Shown one piece after another: positions 33,401 to 41,334 of a stretch of DNA of 64,000 nt. The notes beneath the pieces are model-generated. The model was not told where the DNA came from and made no database searches. It was given only the letters and a program-made list of their open reading frames with translations. A program made the position numbers and the translations under genes. Position 1 is the first letter of the stretch; each line of letters opens with the position of its first letter. The DNA is from Cyanobium sp. N.Huapi 1H5 (GTDB taxonomy: Bacteria > Cyanobacteriota > Cyanobacteriia > PCC-6307 > Cyanobiaceae), in NCBI RefSeq assembly GCF_024345535.1, contig NZ_JAGQBH010000002.1, positions 248,001 through 312,000 on the forward strand. Direction: 5' to 3'.

Positions 33401-33435
33401 GCGGGAGTCCCGGCTACTCCAGCCGGGACTCCCGC
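33401..33435. terminator. Perfect 15-bp hairpin between convergent regulator genes
   Basis: GCGGGAGTCCCGGCT, loop ACTCC, then the exact complement AGCCGGGACTCCCGC. It includes the stop and last codons of the AraC-type gene (the RESRLE tail). The symmetry serves transcripts from both sides. No T tract follows on either strand, so it is not a textbook intrinsic terminator, but a stem this long and GC-rich should stall polymerase or block exonucleases. Confidence 0.55.
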
Positions 33436-34460
33436 AGCAGCTGGGACGGCTTGACATGGAAGCGCTGCTGGAAATCCACGCTGAACAATCCCAGGGAGCG
33501 ATAGCCGCATTCGCGGGCGATGCTTCCCACCGTATCGTTCAGATTCGGCCGCTCCAGCCGTTGCCGGGCCCGGTCAAGACGCTGCATCTTGATCCACTTG
33601 GTGGCGGTGCAGCCCATGCGCTCGGCGAAGGCATACTGCAGCGCCCTGCGGGAATAATGGCTTCGCGATTCCAGGTCGGAGAGGGTGAGAGGCTCCCCCA
33701 GATTCTGCCTGATGTAGTCGATCAGTTCGTCGAAGGAATCACGGCCCTGCCGCTGCCGGTGCAGCAGCCGATCCAGGGTCTTGTCCTGGCGGATCTCCGG
33801 CAGCAGCATGGCCACCATGAGCCGGTAGATCTGGTCATCGAACTGCAGCCGATCGAGCAGACCCCGGCCATACCCTGACAGCTGCCCCGCCATGGCGATG
33901 GTCTGCTTTAGGGCCGTAAGCAGGGAAGGGGCGACAGGATTACCGGGTGGGCACCAGCCGTGGGCCTGGGTGACATTCTCCTCCCAGCCTTTCGGTTTCT
34001 GCTGATAGCCACCCATCGCCATCGCCGTATCCAGGAGTCGGTCACGCGTCAAGGCAAAGGCCACAGCAGACGACAGGGTGCTCTCCATCGTGCAGGCCGC
34101 ACTGGCCATGAACACACAGCCCCCCTTGCCACAGGGCCAGGTGGTGGATCCCTGTCGCAGCCGCTGTTCTCCGCCATAGCCCAGCAGGACGATGTGCTCC
34201 TGGCGTTCGGAAAAAACCATCCGCATCGGCCTGGCCGTCCAGGCCGTGGCCACGAGGCTGCCGAGCTGAAGATTGGTGCCGTAAAACCACCAGGAGGGTT
34301 CGGGCTCCAGCGGCATGATCTCCACCAGCGGCAGGGCCTCCTGCAGCAGGGAGGCGCAGGAGTCAGGGTCCTCGCTCAGCCGAATCTGGCGCAGCAAAGG
34401 ATTGGAGAAATGCGCCGCTTCCGGGTGCCATTGACTGGGAAAGCAAGGCTCGCTGCACAT
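33414..34460 (-). CDS. AraC-family transcriptional regulator
   Basis: The C-terminal 100 residues (about 245-345) hold the two helix-turn-helix units of AraC/XylS: LTLSDLESRSHYSRRALQYAFAERMG, then DTVGSIARECGYRSLGLFSVDFQQRFHVKPSQLLRE. The N-terminal 240 residues (with SWWFYGTNLQLGSLVATAWTARP, reminiscent of cupin or OruR-like sensor halves) should bind an effector. The start is set by AAGGAGGT ten bases before the ATG that begins MCSEPCF; an earlier ATG adds 20 residues but lacks such a site. Codon use and cysteine content look less GC-driven than neighbours, a hint of acquisition. Its targets may include its own promoter or the divergent CheB-CheR gene. Confidence 0.87.
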   Translation of the reverse strand: MCSEPCFPSQWHPEAAHFSNPLLRQIRLSEDPDSCASLLQEALPLVEIMPLEPEPSWWFYGTNLQLGSLVATAWTARPMRMVFSERQEHIVLLGYGGEQRLRQGSTTWPCGKGGCVFMASAACTMESTLSSAVAFALTRDRLLDTAMAMGGYQQKPKGWEENVTQAHGWCPPGNPVAPSLLTALKQTIAMAGQLSGYGRGLLDRLQFDDQIYRLMVAMLLPEIRQDKTLDRLLHRQRQGRDSFDELIDYIRQNLGEPLTLSDLESRSHYSRRALQYAFAERMGCTATKWIKMQRLDRARQRLERPNLNDTVGSIARECGYRSLGLFSVDFQQRFHVKPSQLLRESRLE

Positions 34461-34776
34461 ACGAAGCCTCACCTCCTTCCTTTTTCCTTTGAACAGCATA
34501 TCACAGCAATGACGCAGCATCCGCTGAGTCTTTACCTATTCACATTCAGATTAAGTTAAGTTCTTACGCTGTCATGCATGTCAAGATTCCGATAGCGGAT
34601 GGCTGTTGTTTTGATGATCATTCACGGTAGTGAGTTGCACGGTGAAGCAGCCCTGGATCAGCACACCTGCAGCAGGCCTGCGTCGGGGCTGACCGCCGCC
34701 CCGCCAGCGGTGTTGTCCTTCCCGCACCGACAGCCTGGAGGGCTTCGGCGGTCTACATTGAGACCCAACGTTCAGG
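34461..34776. promoter_or_regulatory. Divergent regulatory region between the AraC-type gene and the CheB-CheR fusion
   Basis: 316 bases, the most AT-rich of the longer gaps. AAGGAGGT (minus strand, 34471-34478) is an unusually strong ribosome site for the AraC-type gene. A perfect TTGACA -35 hexamer stands on the minus strand at 34579-34584, with AT-rich sequence (TTAACTTAAT) downstream but no good -10 at ideal spacing. Two direct TGTCA copies at 34570-34574 and 34579-34583 (9-base period) and the phased TTAAGTTAAG are candidate operator half-sites for an AraC-type protein. No open frame of interest. Confidence 0.5.
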
Positions 34777-37700
34777 ATGCGGATGTCAATGGAAGAATCC
34801 AGTGACGCGGAGTCTTCCCTGACACCATCCACGCCCCCCGGTTCTGAACCCGGCATGCATCTGGTGGCCATCGGAGCCTCGGCAGGCGGCCTGGAGGCCC
34901 TGCAGGCCCTGCTGGGCAGCCTCTCCCCCGGCGGCAGCGTGGCCTATGTGGTGGCCCAGCACCTCTCGCCGGACCACGGCAGCCTCATGGTCGAACTGCT
35001 GGCACGGGGCACGGCGCTCCAGGTGGTCGAGGCGGTCGACGGGGCCAGCTTGCTGCCGGACACGGTCAGCGTCTGCCCACCGAACCACGACATCAGCGTG
35101 GAAGGGAACCGGGTCAGGCTCGTGGCGCCCGAACCCCGCTTCGGCCCCAGCCCCAGCATCGACCATCTGTTCGAGTCGGTCGCCGAGCACTGGAACGGCC
35201 ACGGCGCCGCCGTGGTGCTCTCCGGCACTGGCTCGGACGGGGCCCGCGGCCTGCGGGCCGTGCGGGCCGCCGGTGGGCTCACCATCGCCCAGACCCCCGA
35301 GAGCGCCCGGTTCGCCGCCATGCCCACCGCCGCCGTCGCCATGGGGGGGGCCGATCTCGTCCTCGAGCCGGCCGCCATCGGCCGTCACCTCTGCGCTCTG
35401 ATGGGCTCCGACGGCGACTGGGTGGAGCTGAACGTTCCTGATCCCAGGGGCCTCAGCGTCTCCAGTGCCCTGGAGCTGCTGCTGCACAACAGCGGCATCG
35501 ATTTCAGCCAGTACAAGGCCTCCACCCTGCAACGTCAGCTGGCGCGGCGCATGGCGATCCGCCAGATGGACAGCATGGAGGACTACCTGCGGATGCTGGC
35601 GGCCGACAGAAAGGAGGTCTCGGCCCTGGTCCACAACCTGCTGGTCACCGTCACCTCCTTCTTCCGCGACCCGGAGTCGTTCGCGGTCCTCGGCGAGCTC
35701 CTGCAGGCCTACATGGCCCAGCGCACCCACAAGGACCGCCTGCGGGTGTGGGTGCCCGGCTGTGCCACCGGCGAGGAGGTCTATTCCATCGGGATGCTGA
35801 TCAGCGAGGTGCTCGGCCATCCCCAGGACCTGACCCATCACCTCAAGATCTTCGGCACCGACCTCGACGAGGACAGCCTGGCGGTGGCGCGCCGGGCCAC
35901 CTATCCGGCGGCCTCCAGCCTGGCCATCCCGGAATCCCTGCGGGAACGCTTCGTGGTGCCGTACAACGGCGAGGTCCAGCTCTGTGAGGCCCTGCGCAAC
36001 TGCGTGGTCTTCGCCCGTCACAACGTGGCCGTCGACCCGCCCTTCCCGCGCCTGGACCTGATCTCCAGCCGCAACACCCTCATCTACTTCACCCAGCCCC
36101 TGCAGGATCGGGTGCTGGCGCAGTTCCGTTTCGGCCTGCTGCCCTCGGGCCTGCTGTTCCTGGGGCGAACGGAGTCGCTGGGCCACAGGACGGAGGGCTT
36201 CGAGGTGGCCAATGCCGACCACCGCATCTTCCACCGCACGGCGGAGCACCAGTACGCCCGTTACACGGCGGCCGTCCAGCCCACCCAGCGCCCACCGACC
36301 CTGTTCAGTCCGATCGGGCGGATCTCGATCCTGCGCGAGACCGTGGTCGAGGAGCATGTCGCCACCCTCGAGGCCCTGGTTCGCAGCACCGCTCCCCCCT
36401 GCGTGATCCTCGATGAGAACCATGGACTGGTGGAGGTGATCGGCGATGTCAGCCCCTTCTGCAGGCTCCCGGAAGGCCGGATCTCCACGGCCGCCACGTC
36501 CTTCCTGCTGCCGGAGCTGCAGGCCGAGGCCCGCGCCCTGCTGCTGATCGTGCGGGCCGATGGCCAGCCGGCCCGCAGCCGCCTGCTGCACCTGCCGGAC
36601 TTCGCCATTCACCTGTGGCTGGAGGCCCGGCCGCTCCAGGTCAACGACCGGGTGCTGACCCTGCTCAGCTTCCTGCGGCAACCCCTCGACGGCGCCGAGC
36701 CGCTCCCTGCGGACACGCCGCTGATCCGTGACCCGGACTTCGACCAGCAGATCGCCCGGCTGGAGAAGGAGCTGCTCACCAGCCACGACACCCTGCGCCG
36801 CTCCATGGCGGATCTGGAGGAGGCCAACGAGGAACTGGAGGCCTCGGCCGAGGAACTGCAGGCCTCCTCGGAGGAATTGCAGTCGTCCAACGAAGAACTG
36901 GAATCCTCCAACGAGGAGCTGCAGGCCACCAACGAGGAACTGGCCACCCTCAACCAGGAGCTGCGGGCCAGAAGCACGGAGCTGCAGCTGCTCAGCACCG
37001 ACCTGGAGAACATCCAGAACTCCCTCAACCAGGGCATGGTGATCGTCGACCGGGAGCTGTGCATCACCCGGTTCACGCCGCTGGCGGTGCGGGTGTTCGC
37101 CCTGGTGGACGATGACATCGGCCGGCCCCTGCTGGGCATCCCCACCACGGTGCCCCTGCCGGGTCTGCGGTCCGCCCTGGCGGAGGTGGTGGGCGGCGCT
37201 CCCCGGCGCAACATCGAGGCGGTCAACGAGGACATCGCCTACCTGGCCCAGGTGCTGCCCTACCAGGAAAGGGAGGGACAGCGGCTCGGGGCGATCATCA
37301 CCCTCACCGACGTGACGGAACTGCTGGCCCTGCGCCGGGCCGCCGAGGACTCCCTGGATTCCTTCGCCAGCCTCACCGACGCCCTCGAGGAGGCCGTCTG
37401 GAAGCGGGATGCCGGCCTGAACCGGTTGCTCTACGCCAGCCAGCGCATCCTGCCCCTGACGGGCTGGAGCCCGGCCGAGCTGTTCGCCCAGCCGCAGCTG
37501 CTCGACGACGCCATCCTTCCGGAGGACAGGGATCGGGTCTGGGCCAGCCGGGACCCGGCCGAGGGGGGCTGGTCGGTGCAGTACCGGATCACCCGCCGCG
37601 ATGGCGAGGTGCGCTGGGTGACGGAGAACGCCAAGGTGCTCACCGAGGAGCTGGATCGTTACGTGGTCGGCACCCTCTCCGACATCACCCAGCAGCGCCA

Positions 37701-38076
37701 GGCCCAGGAGCATGGCCGCGACCTCTCGGTCCTGTTCGAGACGCTGGTCCGAAGCCCCAGCTTCGCAGTGGCGGTCTTCGACAGCAGCCAGCGGGTGATG
37801 CTGGTGAACGCCAGCCTCTGCCGCCGGATCGGCTTCGAGCGCGACAGTCTGGTGGGGTCTCCGGCTTCCCTGTTCTGTCAGCTGCCGGAGGCGGCCACGA
37901 TCCCCTTCGCTGCCGATGCGCCCGCCGACGGGCCCCTGTTGGTGAGTGAGAGTTTCCTCCTGCAGCATCGGGATGGCCGCACCCTGCAGACCAGGGCCGA
38001 ACTCTGGCCGCTGCCCTCGTCGATGGGATCGGGCTCGCTGCTGCTGGTGCTGCCGACGCCTCAGCCTCAGTCCTGA
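34777..38076 (+). CDS. CheB-CheR fusion protein with coiled coil and PAS domains, no kinase
   Basis: 1099 residues. CheB methylesterase comes first (about 27-205) with the triad S35 (GASAGG), H62 (AQHLSPDH) and D154 (SGTGSDG). CheR methyltransferase follows (about 220-490): N-terminal helices SQYKASTLQRQLARRM and the SAM motif VWVPGCATGEEVYSIGML near 320. Residues about 660-745 are a long coiled coil with repeated EELxxSNEEL units. Then come two or three PAS domains (about 750-850, 865-980, 985-1095), one with EVRWVTENAKV. No receiver, histidine kinase or cyclase domain follows; the protein ends after the last PAS. No chemotaxis receptors or CheA are nearby, so its targets are unknown. It probably senses a signal through PAS and works outside classical chemotaxis. 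Confidence 0.88.
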   Translation: MRMSMEESSDAESSLTPSTPPGSEPGMHLVAIGASAGGLEALQALLGSLSPGGSVAYVVAQHLSPDHGSLMVELLARGTALQVVEAVDGASLLPDTVSVCPPNHDISVEGNRVRLVAPEPRFGPSPSIDHLFESVAEHWNGHGAAVVLSGTGSDGARGLRAVRAAGGLTIAQTPESARFAAMPTAAVAMGGADLVLEPAAIGRHLCALMGSDGDWVELNVPDPRGLSVSSALELLLHNSGIDFSQYKASTLQRQLARRMAIRQMDSMEDYLRMLAADRKEVSALVHNLLVTVTSFFRDPESFAVLGELLQAYMAQRTHKDRLRVWVPGCATGEEVYSIGMLISEVLGHPQDLTHHLKIFGTDLDEDSLAVARRATYPAASSLAIPESLRERFVVPYNGEVQLCEALRNCVVFARHNVAVDPPFPRLDLISSRNTLIYFTQPLQDRVLAQFRFGLLPSGLLFLGRTESLGHRTEGFEVANADHRIFHRTAEHQYARYTAAVQPTQRPPTLFSPIGRISILRETVVEEHVATLEALVRSTAPPCVILDENHGLVEVIGDVSPFCRLPEGRISTAATSFLLPELQAEARALLLIVRADGQPARSRLLHLPDFAIHLWLEARPLQVNDRVLTLLSFLRQPLDGAEPLPADTPLIRDPDFDQQIARLEKELLTSHDTLRRSMADLEEANEELEASAEELQASSEELQSSNEELESSNEELQATNEELATLNQELRARSTELQLLSTDLENIQNSLNQGMVIVDRELCITRFTPLAVRVFALVDDDIGRPLLGIPTTVPLPGLRSALAEVVGGAPRRNIEAVNEDIAYLAQVLPYQEREGQRLGAIITLTDVTELLALRRAAEDSLDSFASLTDALEEAVWKRDAGLNRLLYASQRILPLTGWSPAELFAQPQLLDDAILPEDRDRVWASRDPAEGGWSVQYRITRRDGEVRWVTENAKVLTEELDRYVVGTLSDITQQRQAQEHGRDLSVLFETLVRSPSFAVAVFDSSQRVMLVNASLCRRIGFERDSLVGSPASLFCQLPEAATIPFAADAPADGPLLVSESFLLQHRDGRTLQTRAELWPLPSSMGSGSLLLVLPTPQPQS

Positions 38077-38504
38077 TCGGGCCGCAGCAGGGCCCGCAGG
38101 CGTCGGGCCAGGGCCTCCAGCGGCGCGCCATCGGGGGGGCAGGAGCTGCGCAGCCCCGTCGCCCCATCCATCCAGACCGGATGGCTGCCCTGCCACAGCA
38201 GGGGGTGGTCCTCCCCCTGGCGCCAGGCCAGGGTGAGGTTGAGCTCCGCACCGCTGCGGTAGATCTCCAGCTCCAGGTCCTCGGCCGGCAGCCGCTCGCC
38301 CTCGGGGCTGCGGGCCTCCAGGCGCAGGCAGAGATCCAGGCTGTCCACCCCCTCCTCCTCCGCCCCCGGCTCGGCGCAGACGGCGCCCAGGTCGGGGTTG
38401 ACCACCGCATGGCGCAGGGGTTTGCGGCAGAGGTCGGCCGCTGCCGCCACCAACTGGCAGAGGTCGGTGTTGGCGCTGCCGATGGAGGGCTCAGGCGACG
38501 GCAT
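38067..38504 (-). CDS. Conserved protein (145 residues), function unknown
   Basis: A soluble, acidic protein without signal or membrane segments. Visible features: LCQLVAAAADLCRKPLRHAVVNPDLGAVC near the N-terminus, LDLCLRLEARSPEGERLPAEDLELEIYRSGAELNLTLAW in the middle (beta-rich), and a helical end LEALARRLRALLRPD. I do not recognise the family. It is the last gene of the minus-strand gnd-pgl-CIA30 run, eight bases after the CIA30 stop, and overlaps the end of the convergent CheB-CheR gene by ten bases. Its start codon lies in a 17-base direct repeat of the CIA30 3' end. Confidence 0.65.
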   Translation of the reverse strand: MPSPEPSIGSANTDLCQLVAAAADLCRKPLRHAVVNPDLGAVCAEPGAEEEGVDSLDLCLRLEARSPEGERLPAEDLELEIYRSGAELNLTLAWRQGEDHPLLWQGSHPVWMDGATGLRSSCPPDGAPLEALARRLRALLRPDQD

Positions 38505-38528
38505 CGGAGGACTCAGGCGACGGCATCG
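38490..38528. repeat. 17-base direct repeat spanning the CIA30 stop and the next start
   Basis: CTCAGGCGACGGCATCG occurs at 38490-38506 and again at 38512-38528. On the minus strand the upstream copy supplies the last codons and TGA of the CIA30 gene, while the downstream copy, read in another frame, supplies the ATG and first codons (MPSPE) of the 145-residue gene. Confidence 0.8.
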
Positions 38529-39067
38529 ATCGCCATCACCTCCAGGGTGAGCGGGCCGGCCCGGAAGCCCGGGTTGGCGGAGCCGTCATCACCGAACTTC
38601 GAATGCAGGATCTGCAGCCGGGTGATGCGCTGGGCGTCGAAGCGCAGGGGCAGGCCGAGGGGCAAAGCCTCGATCGGCTTGGCCCGGATCGAGGGCCGCA
38701 GCTGGGCGAAGGGGATCCTCACCCGGCAGGGGCCCGCCGGGTCGGTGGCGAAGTTGGCCACCCAGCGCACGCCGCCGGGGATCATCTCGGTGAGACCCGC
38801 CACCCCGTCGGCGCAGGCCACCGCCAGCTTGTAATGGCGGCCATCGCCATGGAGCTCCAGCTCGAAGGCGGCCTGCTCCGAGAGATCGAGGGGCGGGGAG
38901 AACACCGGCGAACGGCAGCTCACGAAGCCGCCGCCCTGTTCCACCACCTCCGCCTCCAGCCGCAGCCCGCGGCTGCTGACCGTGCACAGGCCCGAGCTGC
39001 GCCCCCCCATCACGGTGTCGTTGAGGGCATGCCAGCCACTGAAGCCATCGCCGCGGATCACCTGCAT
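38513..39067 (-). CDS. CIA30-family protein
   Basis: Related to complex I intermediate-associated protein 30, a mitochondrial NADH dehydrogenase assembly factor with a carbohydrate-binding-like beta-sandwich. The signature WHALNDTVMGGRSSG near residues 12-26 and the later YKLAVACADGVAG and WVANFATDPAGPCRVRIPFAQLRPSIRAKP fit the family. It has 184 residues and no signal peptide. In cyanobacteria a role in NDH-1 assembly or another redox complex is only inferred. It stands nine bases after pgl and eight before the next gene, clearly co-transcribed with the pentose-phosphate genes. Confidence 0.8.
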   Translation of the reverse strand: MQVIRGDGFSGWHALNDTVMGGRSSGLCTVSSRGLRLEAEVVEQGGGFVSCRSPVFSPPLDLSEQAAFELELHGDGRHYKLAVACADGVAGLTEMIPGGVRWVANFATDPAGPCRVRIPFAQLRPSIRAKPIEALPLGLPLRFDAQRITRLQILHSKFGDDGSANPGFRAGPLTLEVMAIDAVA

Positions 39068-39075
39068 GGGAGCCC

Positions 39076-39816
39076 TCAGGCGCCGGGGAGGTCGGCGGCG
39101 GCGGCGGCATCGGCCAGGATCACCACCACACCGGCCGGCCGCACCAGCCGGGCGGGGGTGCGTTCGGCGGGCTCGGCCGGATCGAGCAGCCGTGCGAGGG
39201 CCTGGCGCTTGCCGGCGCCGCTGACCAGGAAGATCACCCGGCGGGCGGCCGAGAGCACCGGCGCCGTGAGCGTGATGCGCGGAAGACCCTTGCCTTCCCC
39301 GATGGTGACCGGGCGGTCGCTGACGCCGGGGGCCGCCGTGCCGGGGAACAGGGAGGCGGTGTGGCCGTCATCGCCCAGGCCCAGCAGCAGCACGTCGAAA
39401 CGGGGCAGCGCGCCGGGGCAGAGCACCGCCAGCTCGGCGGCGTAGGCCTCGGCGCTGGCCTGGGGGGTGGGGCGGTCGGTGGGCACCGGGTGGAAGCGGG
39501 CGTGGCTGGCCGGCGGGTGGGCCAGCAGGGTTTCCCGCAGCATGCGGGCATTGCTGGAGGGGTCGTCGGCGGGCACCCAGCGTTCATCCCCCAGCAGCAC
39601 ATCGACCCGCTCCCAGGGCAGGTGCTCCTCGGCCAGGCGGGCATAGGCCGCCCGTGGCGTTTCGCCGCCCGCCAGGGCGATCTGGGCCCGGTCCCGCTCG
39701 GCGAGGGCCAGATCGATGCCGGAGGCGATCTGCTCGGCCGCCTGGCGGGCCAGTTCTTCGGGGCTGGTGGCGACGATCAGCTGGTAGCGGGTGCTGGGTT
39801 CGGTCAAGCGAGCCAC
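39076..39816 (-). CDS. pgl: 6-Phosphogluconolactonase
   Basis: Hydrolyses 6-phosphogluconolactone in the oxidative pentose phosphate pathway. The SugarP isomerase-like fold is seen in QIALAGGETPRAAYARLAEEHLPWERVDVLLGDERWVP, followed by the characteristic SNARMLRETLL and the block LLGLGDDGHTASLFPG. It has 246 residues. The ATG lies 13 bases inside the gnd 3' end, so the two are translationally linked; this pairing of consecutive pathway enzymes supports the call. Confidence 0.94.
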   Translation of the reverse strand: MARLTEPSTRYQLIVATSPEELARQAAEQIASGIDLALAERDRAQIALAGGETPRAAYARLAEEHLPWERVDVLLGDERWVPADDPSSNARMLRETLLAHPPASHARFHPVPTDRPTPQASAEAYAAELAVLCPGALPRFDVLLLGLGDDGHTASLFPGTAAPGVSDRPVTIGEGKGLPRITLTAPVLSAARRVIFLVSGAGKRQALARLLDPAEPAERTPARLVRPAGVVVILADAAAAADLPGA

Positions 39817-41222
39817 TCGGTATGGAACGCGCCGGGGCGGTCCGTGCGCTCATAAGTATGGGAGCCGAAGCAGTCGCGCATGGCCTGGACCAGGTTCTGG
39901 GGCAGGCGGCCTGTGCGGTAGCTGTCGATGTAGTCGAGGGTGCTGCTGAGGCAGGGCACGGGGATGCCCGCCAAGGCCGCCCCCGCCACCACCTGGCGCA
40001 GGCCGGCCAGGCGCTGGTTGACCTGGGTGGCGAACCAGGGATCGAGCATCAGGTTGGGCAGGGAGGGATTGGCCCCGTAGGCGTCCTGGATGCGTTGCAG
40101 CAGCCGGGCCCGGATGATGCAGCCCCCCTTCCAGATCTGGCCGATGGCCGAGAAATCGAGGTTGTAGTCGTGGAGTTTGGAGGCCTCCTGCAGCAGGGCC
40201 ATGCCCTGCCCGTAGCTGGCGATGCAGGCCAGGATGCAGGCGTCCCGCAGCGGCTCCATGCCGGTGGCGGGCTCCCCGAGGGGGAAGCTGTGGGGGGCGG
40301 GGGCGTGCAGCACCGCTTCGGCCGCCATCCGCTCGCTGCGCAGGGAGCTCAGCACGCGGGCATTGAGGGCGGCGTAGATGGTGGGGACGGGCACCCCCAT
40401 CTCCAGGGCGCTGACCACGGTCCACAGGCCGGTGCCCTTCTGGCCAGCGGCATCGACGATCAGCTCCACCAGGTCACCGCCGCTCTCCGGATCCTTGGTG
40501 CGCAGGCACACCTCGGTGATCTCCACCAGGAAGGAGGCCAGCTCCTCGGTCTGGTTCCAGCCACCGAGCACATCGGCCATGGCGTCGCCGTCGAGGCCGG
40601 CGATGCGCTTCATCAGGTCGTAGGCCTCGGCCAGGATCTGCTCGATGCCGTACTCGATGCCGTTGTGGACGGTCTTGACGAAATGGCCGGCGCCACCGGG
40701 GCCGATGTAGGTGACGCAGGGGCCGTCCTCCACCTGGGCGGCCATCTTGGTGACCAGGCTCTCGATGGCGTCGTAGGCCGCCTTGGTGCCGCCGGGCATC
40801 ATGCTGGGCCCCTCCAGGGCCCCCTTGGCGCCGCCCGAGACGCCCATGCCGATGTAGCCGAAGCTCTTGCTCTCCAGCTCCCTCACGCGGCGTTCGGTGT
40901 CCGTGTAGAGGGAGTTGCCGCCGTCGATCAGCAGATCGCCTTCCTCGAGCAGCGGCGAGATGCTGGCGATGGTGGCATCCACCGGATCGCCCGCCTTCAC
41001 CATCATCAGGATGCGGCGGGGCCGCTCCAGGGCCGCCACGAACTCCTCGAGGGTGGCGGCTCCCACGATGTCCTTGCCGGCGCCGCGTCCGGCCAGGAAC
41101 TCCTCGGTCTTGGCGTAGGTCCGGTTGTAGACGACGCTCGAGAAACCGTTTCTCTCGGCGTTGAGGACCAGATTCTCACCCATCACGCCGAGGCCGATGA
41201 GTCCGAAATGCGCCTTGCCCAT
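39804..41222 (-). CDS. gnd: 6-Phosphogluconate dehydrogenase (decarboxylating)
   Basis: Oxidises and decarboxylates 6-phosphogluconate to ribulose 5-phosphate, making NADPH in the dark. GLIGLGVMGENLVLNAERNG is the NADP-binding start; catalytic-region motifs SGGAKGALEGPSMMPGG and GGAGHFVKTVHNGIEYG (K in HFVK) are intact; the C-terminal helical domain includes WNQTEELASFL. An earlier ATG exists, but the one giving MGKAHFGLIGLGVMG matches relatives and yields 472 residues, the standard length. It lies about 110 bases behind glgC and overlaps pgl. Confidence 0.96.
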   Translation of the reverse strand: MGKAHFGLIGLGVMGENLVLNAERNGFSSVVYNRTYAKTEEFLAGRGAGKDIVGAATLEEFVAALERPRRILMMVKAGDPVDATIASISPLLEEGDLLIDGGNSLYTDTERRVRELESKSFGYIGMGVSGGAKGALEGPSMMPGGTKAAYDAIESLVTKMAAQVEDGPCVTYIGPGGAGHFVKTVHNGIEYGIEQILAEAYDLMKRIAGLDGDAMADVLGGWNQTEELASFLVEITEVCLRTKDPESGGDLVELIVDAAGQKGTGLWTVVSALEMGVPVPTIYAALNARVLSSLRSERMAAEAVLHAPAPHSFPLGEPATGMEPLRDACILACIASYGQGMALLQEASKLHDYNLDFSAIGQIWKGGCIIRARLLQRIQDAYGANPSLPNLMLDPWFATQVNQRLAGLRQVVAGAALAGIPVPCLSSTLDYIDSYRTGRLPQNLVQAMRDCFGSHTYERTDRPGAFHTEWLA

Positions 41223-41334
41223 AGGAGCGTGGATGTCTTGCTTCATCGCCACTGTGGCCAGCGGTCGGCGGAGCGTCGGTGTCCCGGGGAGGGATGTCAG
41301 CAACTGCTGGCCCAGCCCTCCCCCGGCGCGGGCC

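Noticed and set aside
34786-38196. 1136-codon open frame on the minus strand
   Set aside because: Antisense shadow of the CheB-CheR gene, whose catalytic motifs are clear on the plus strand.
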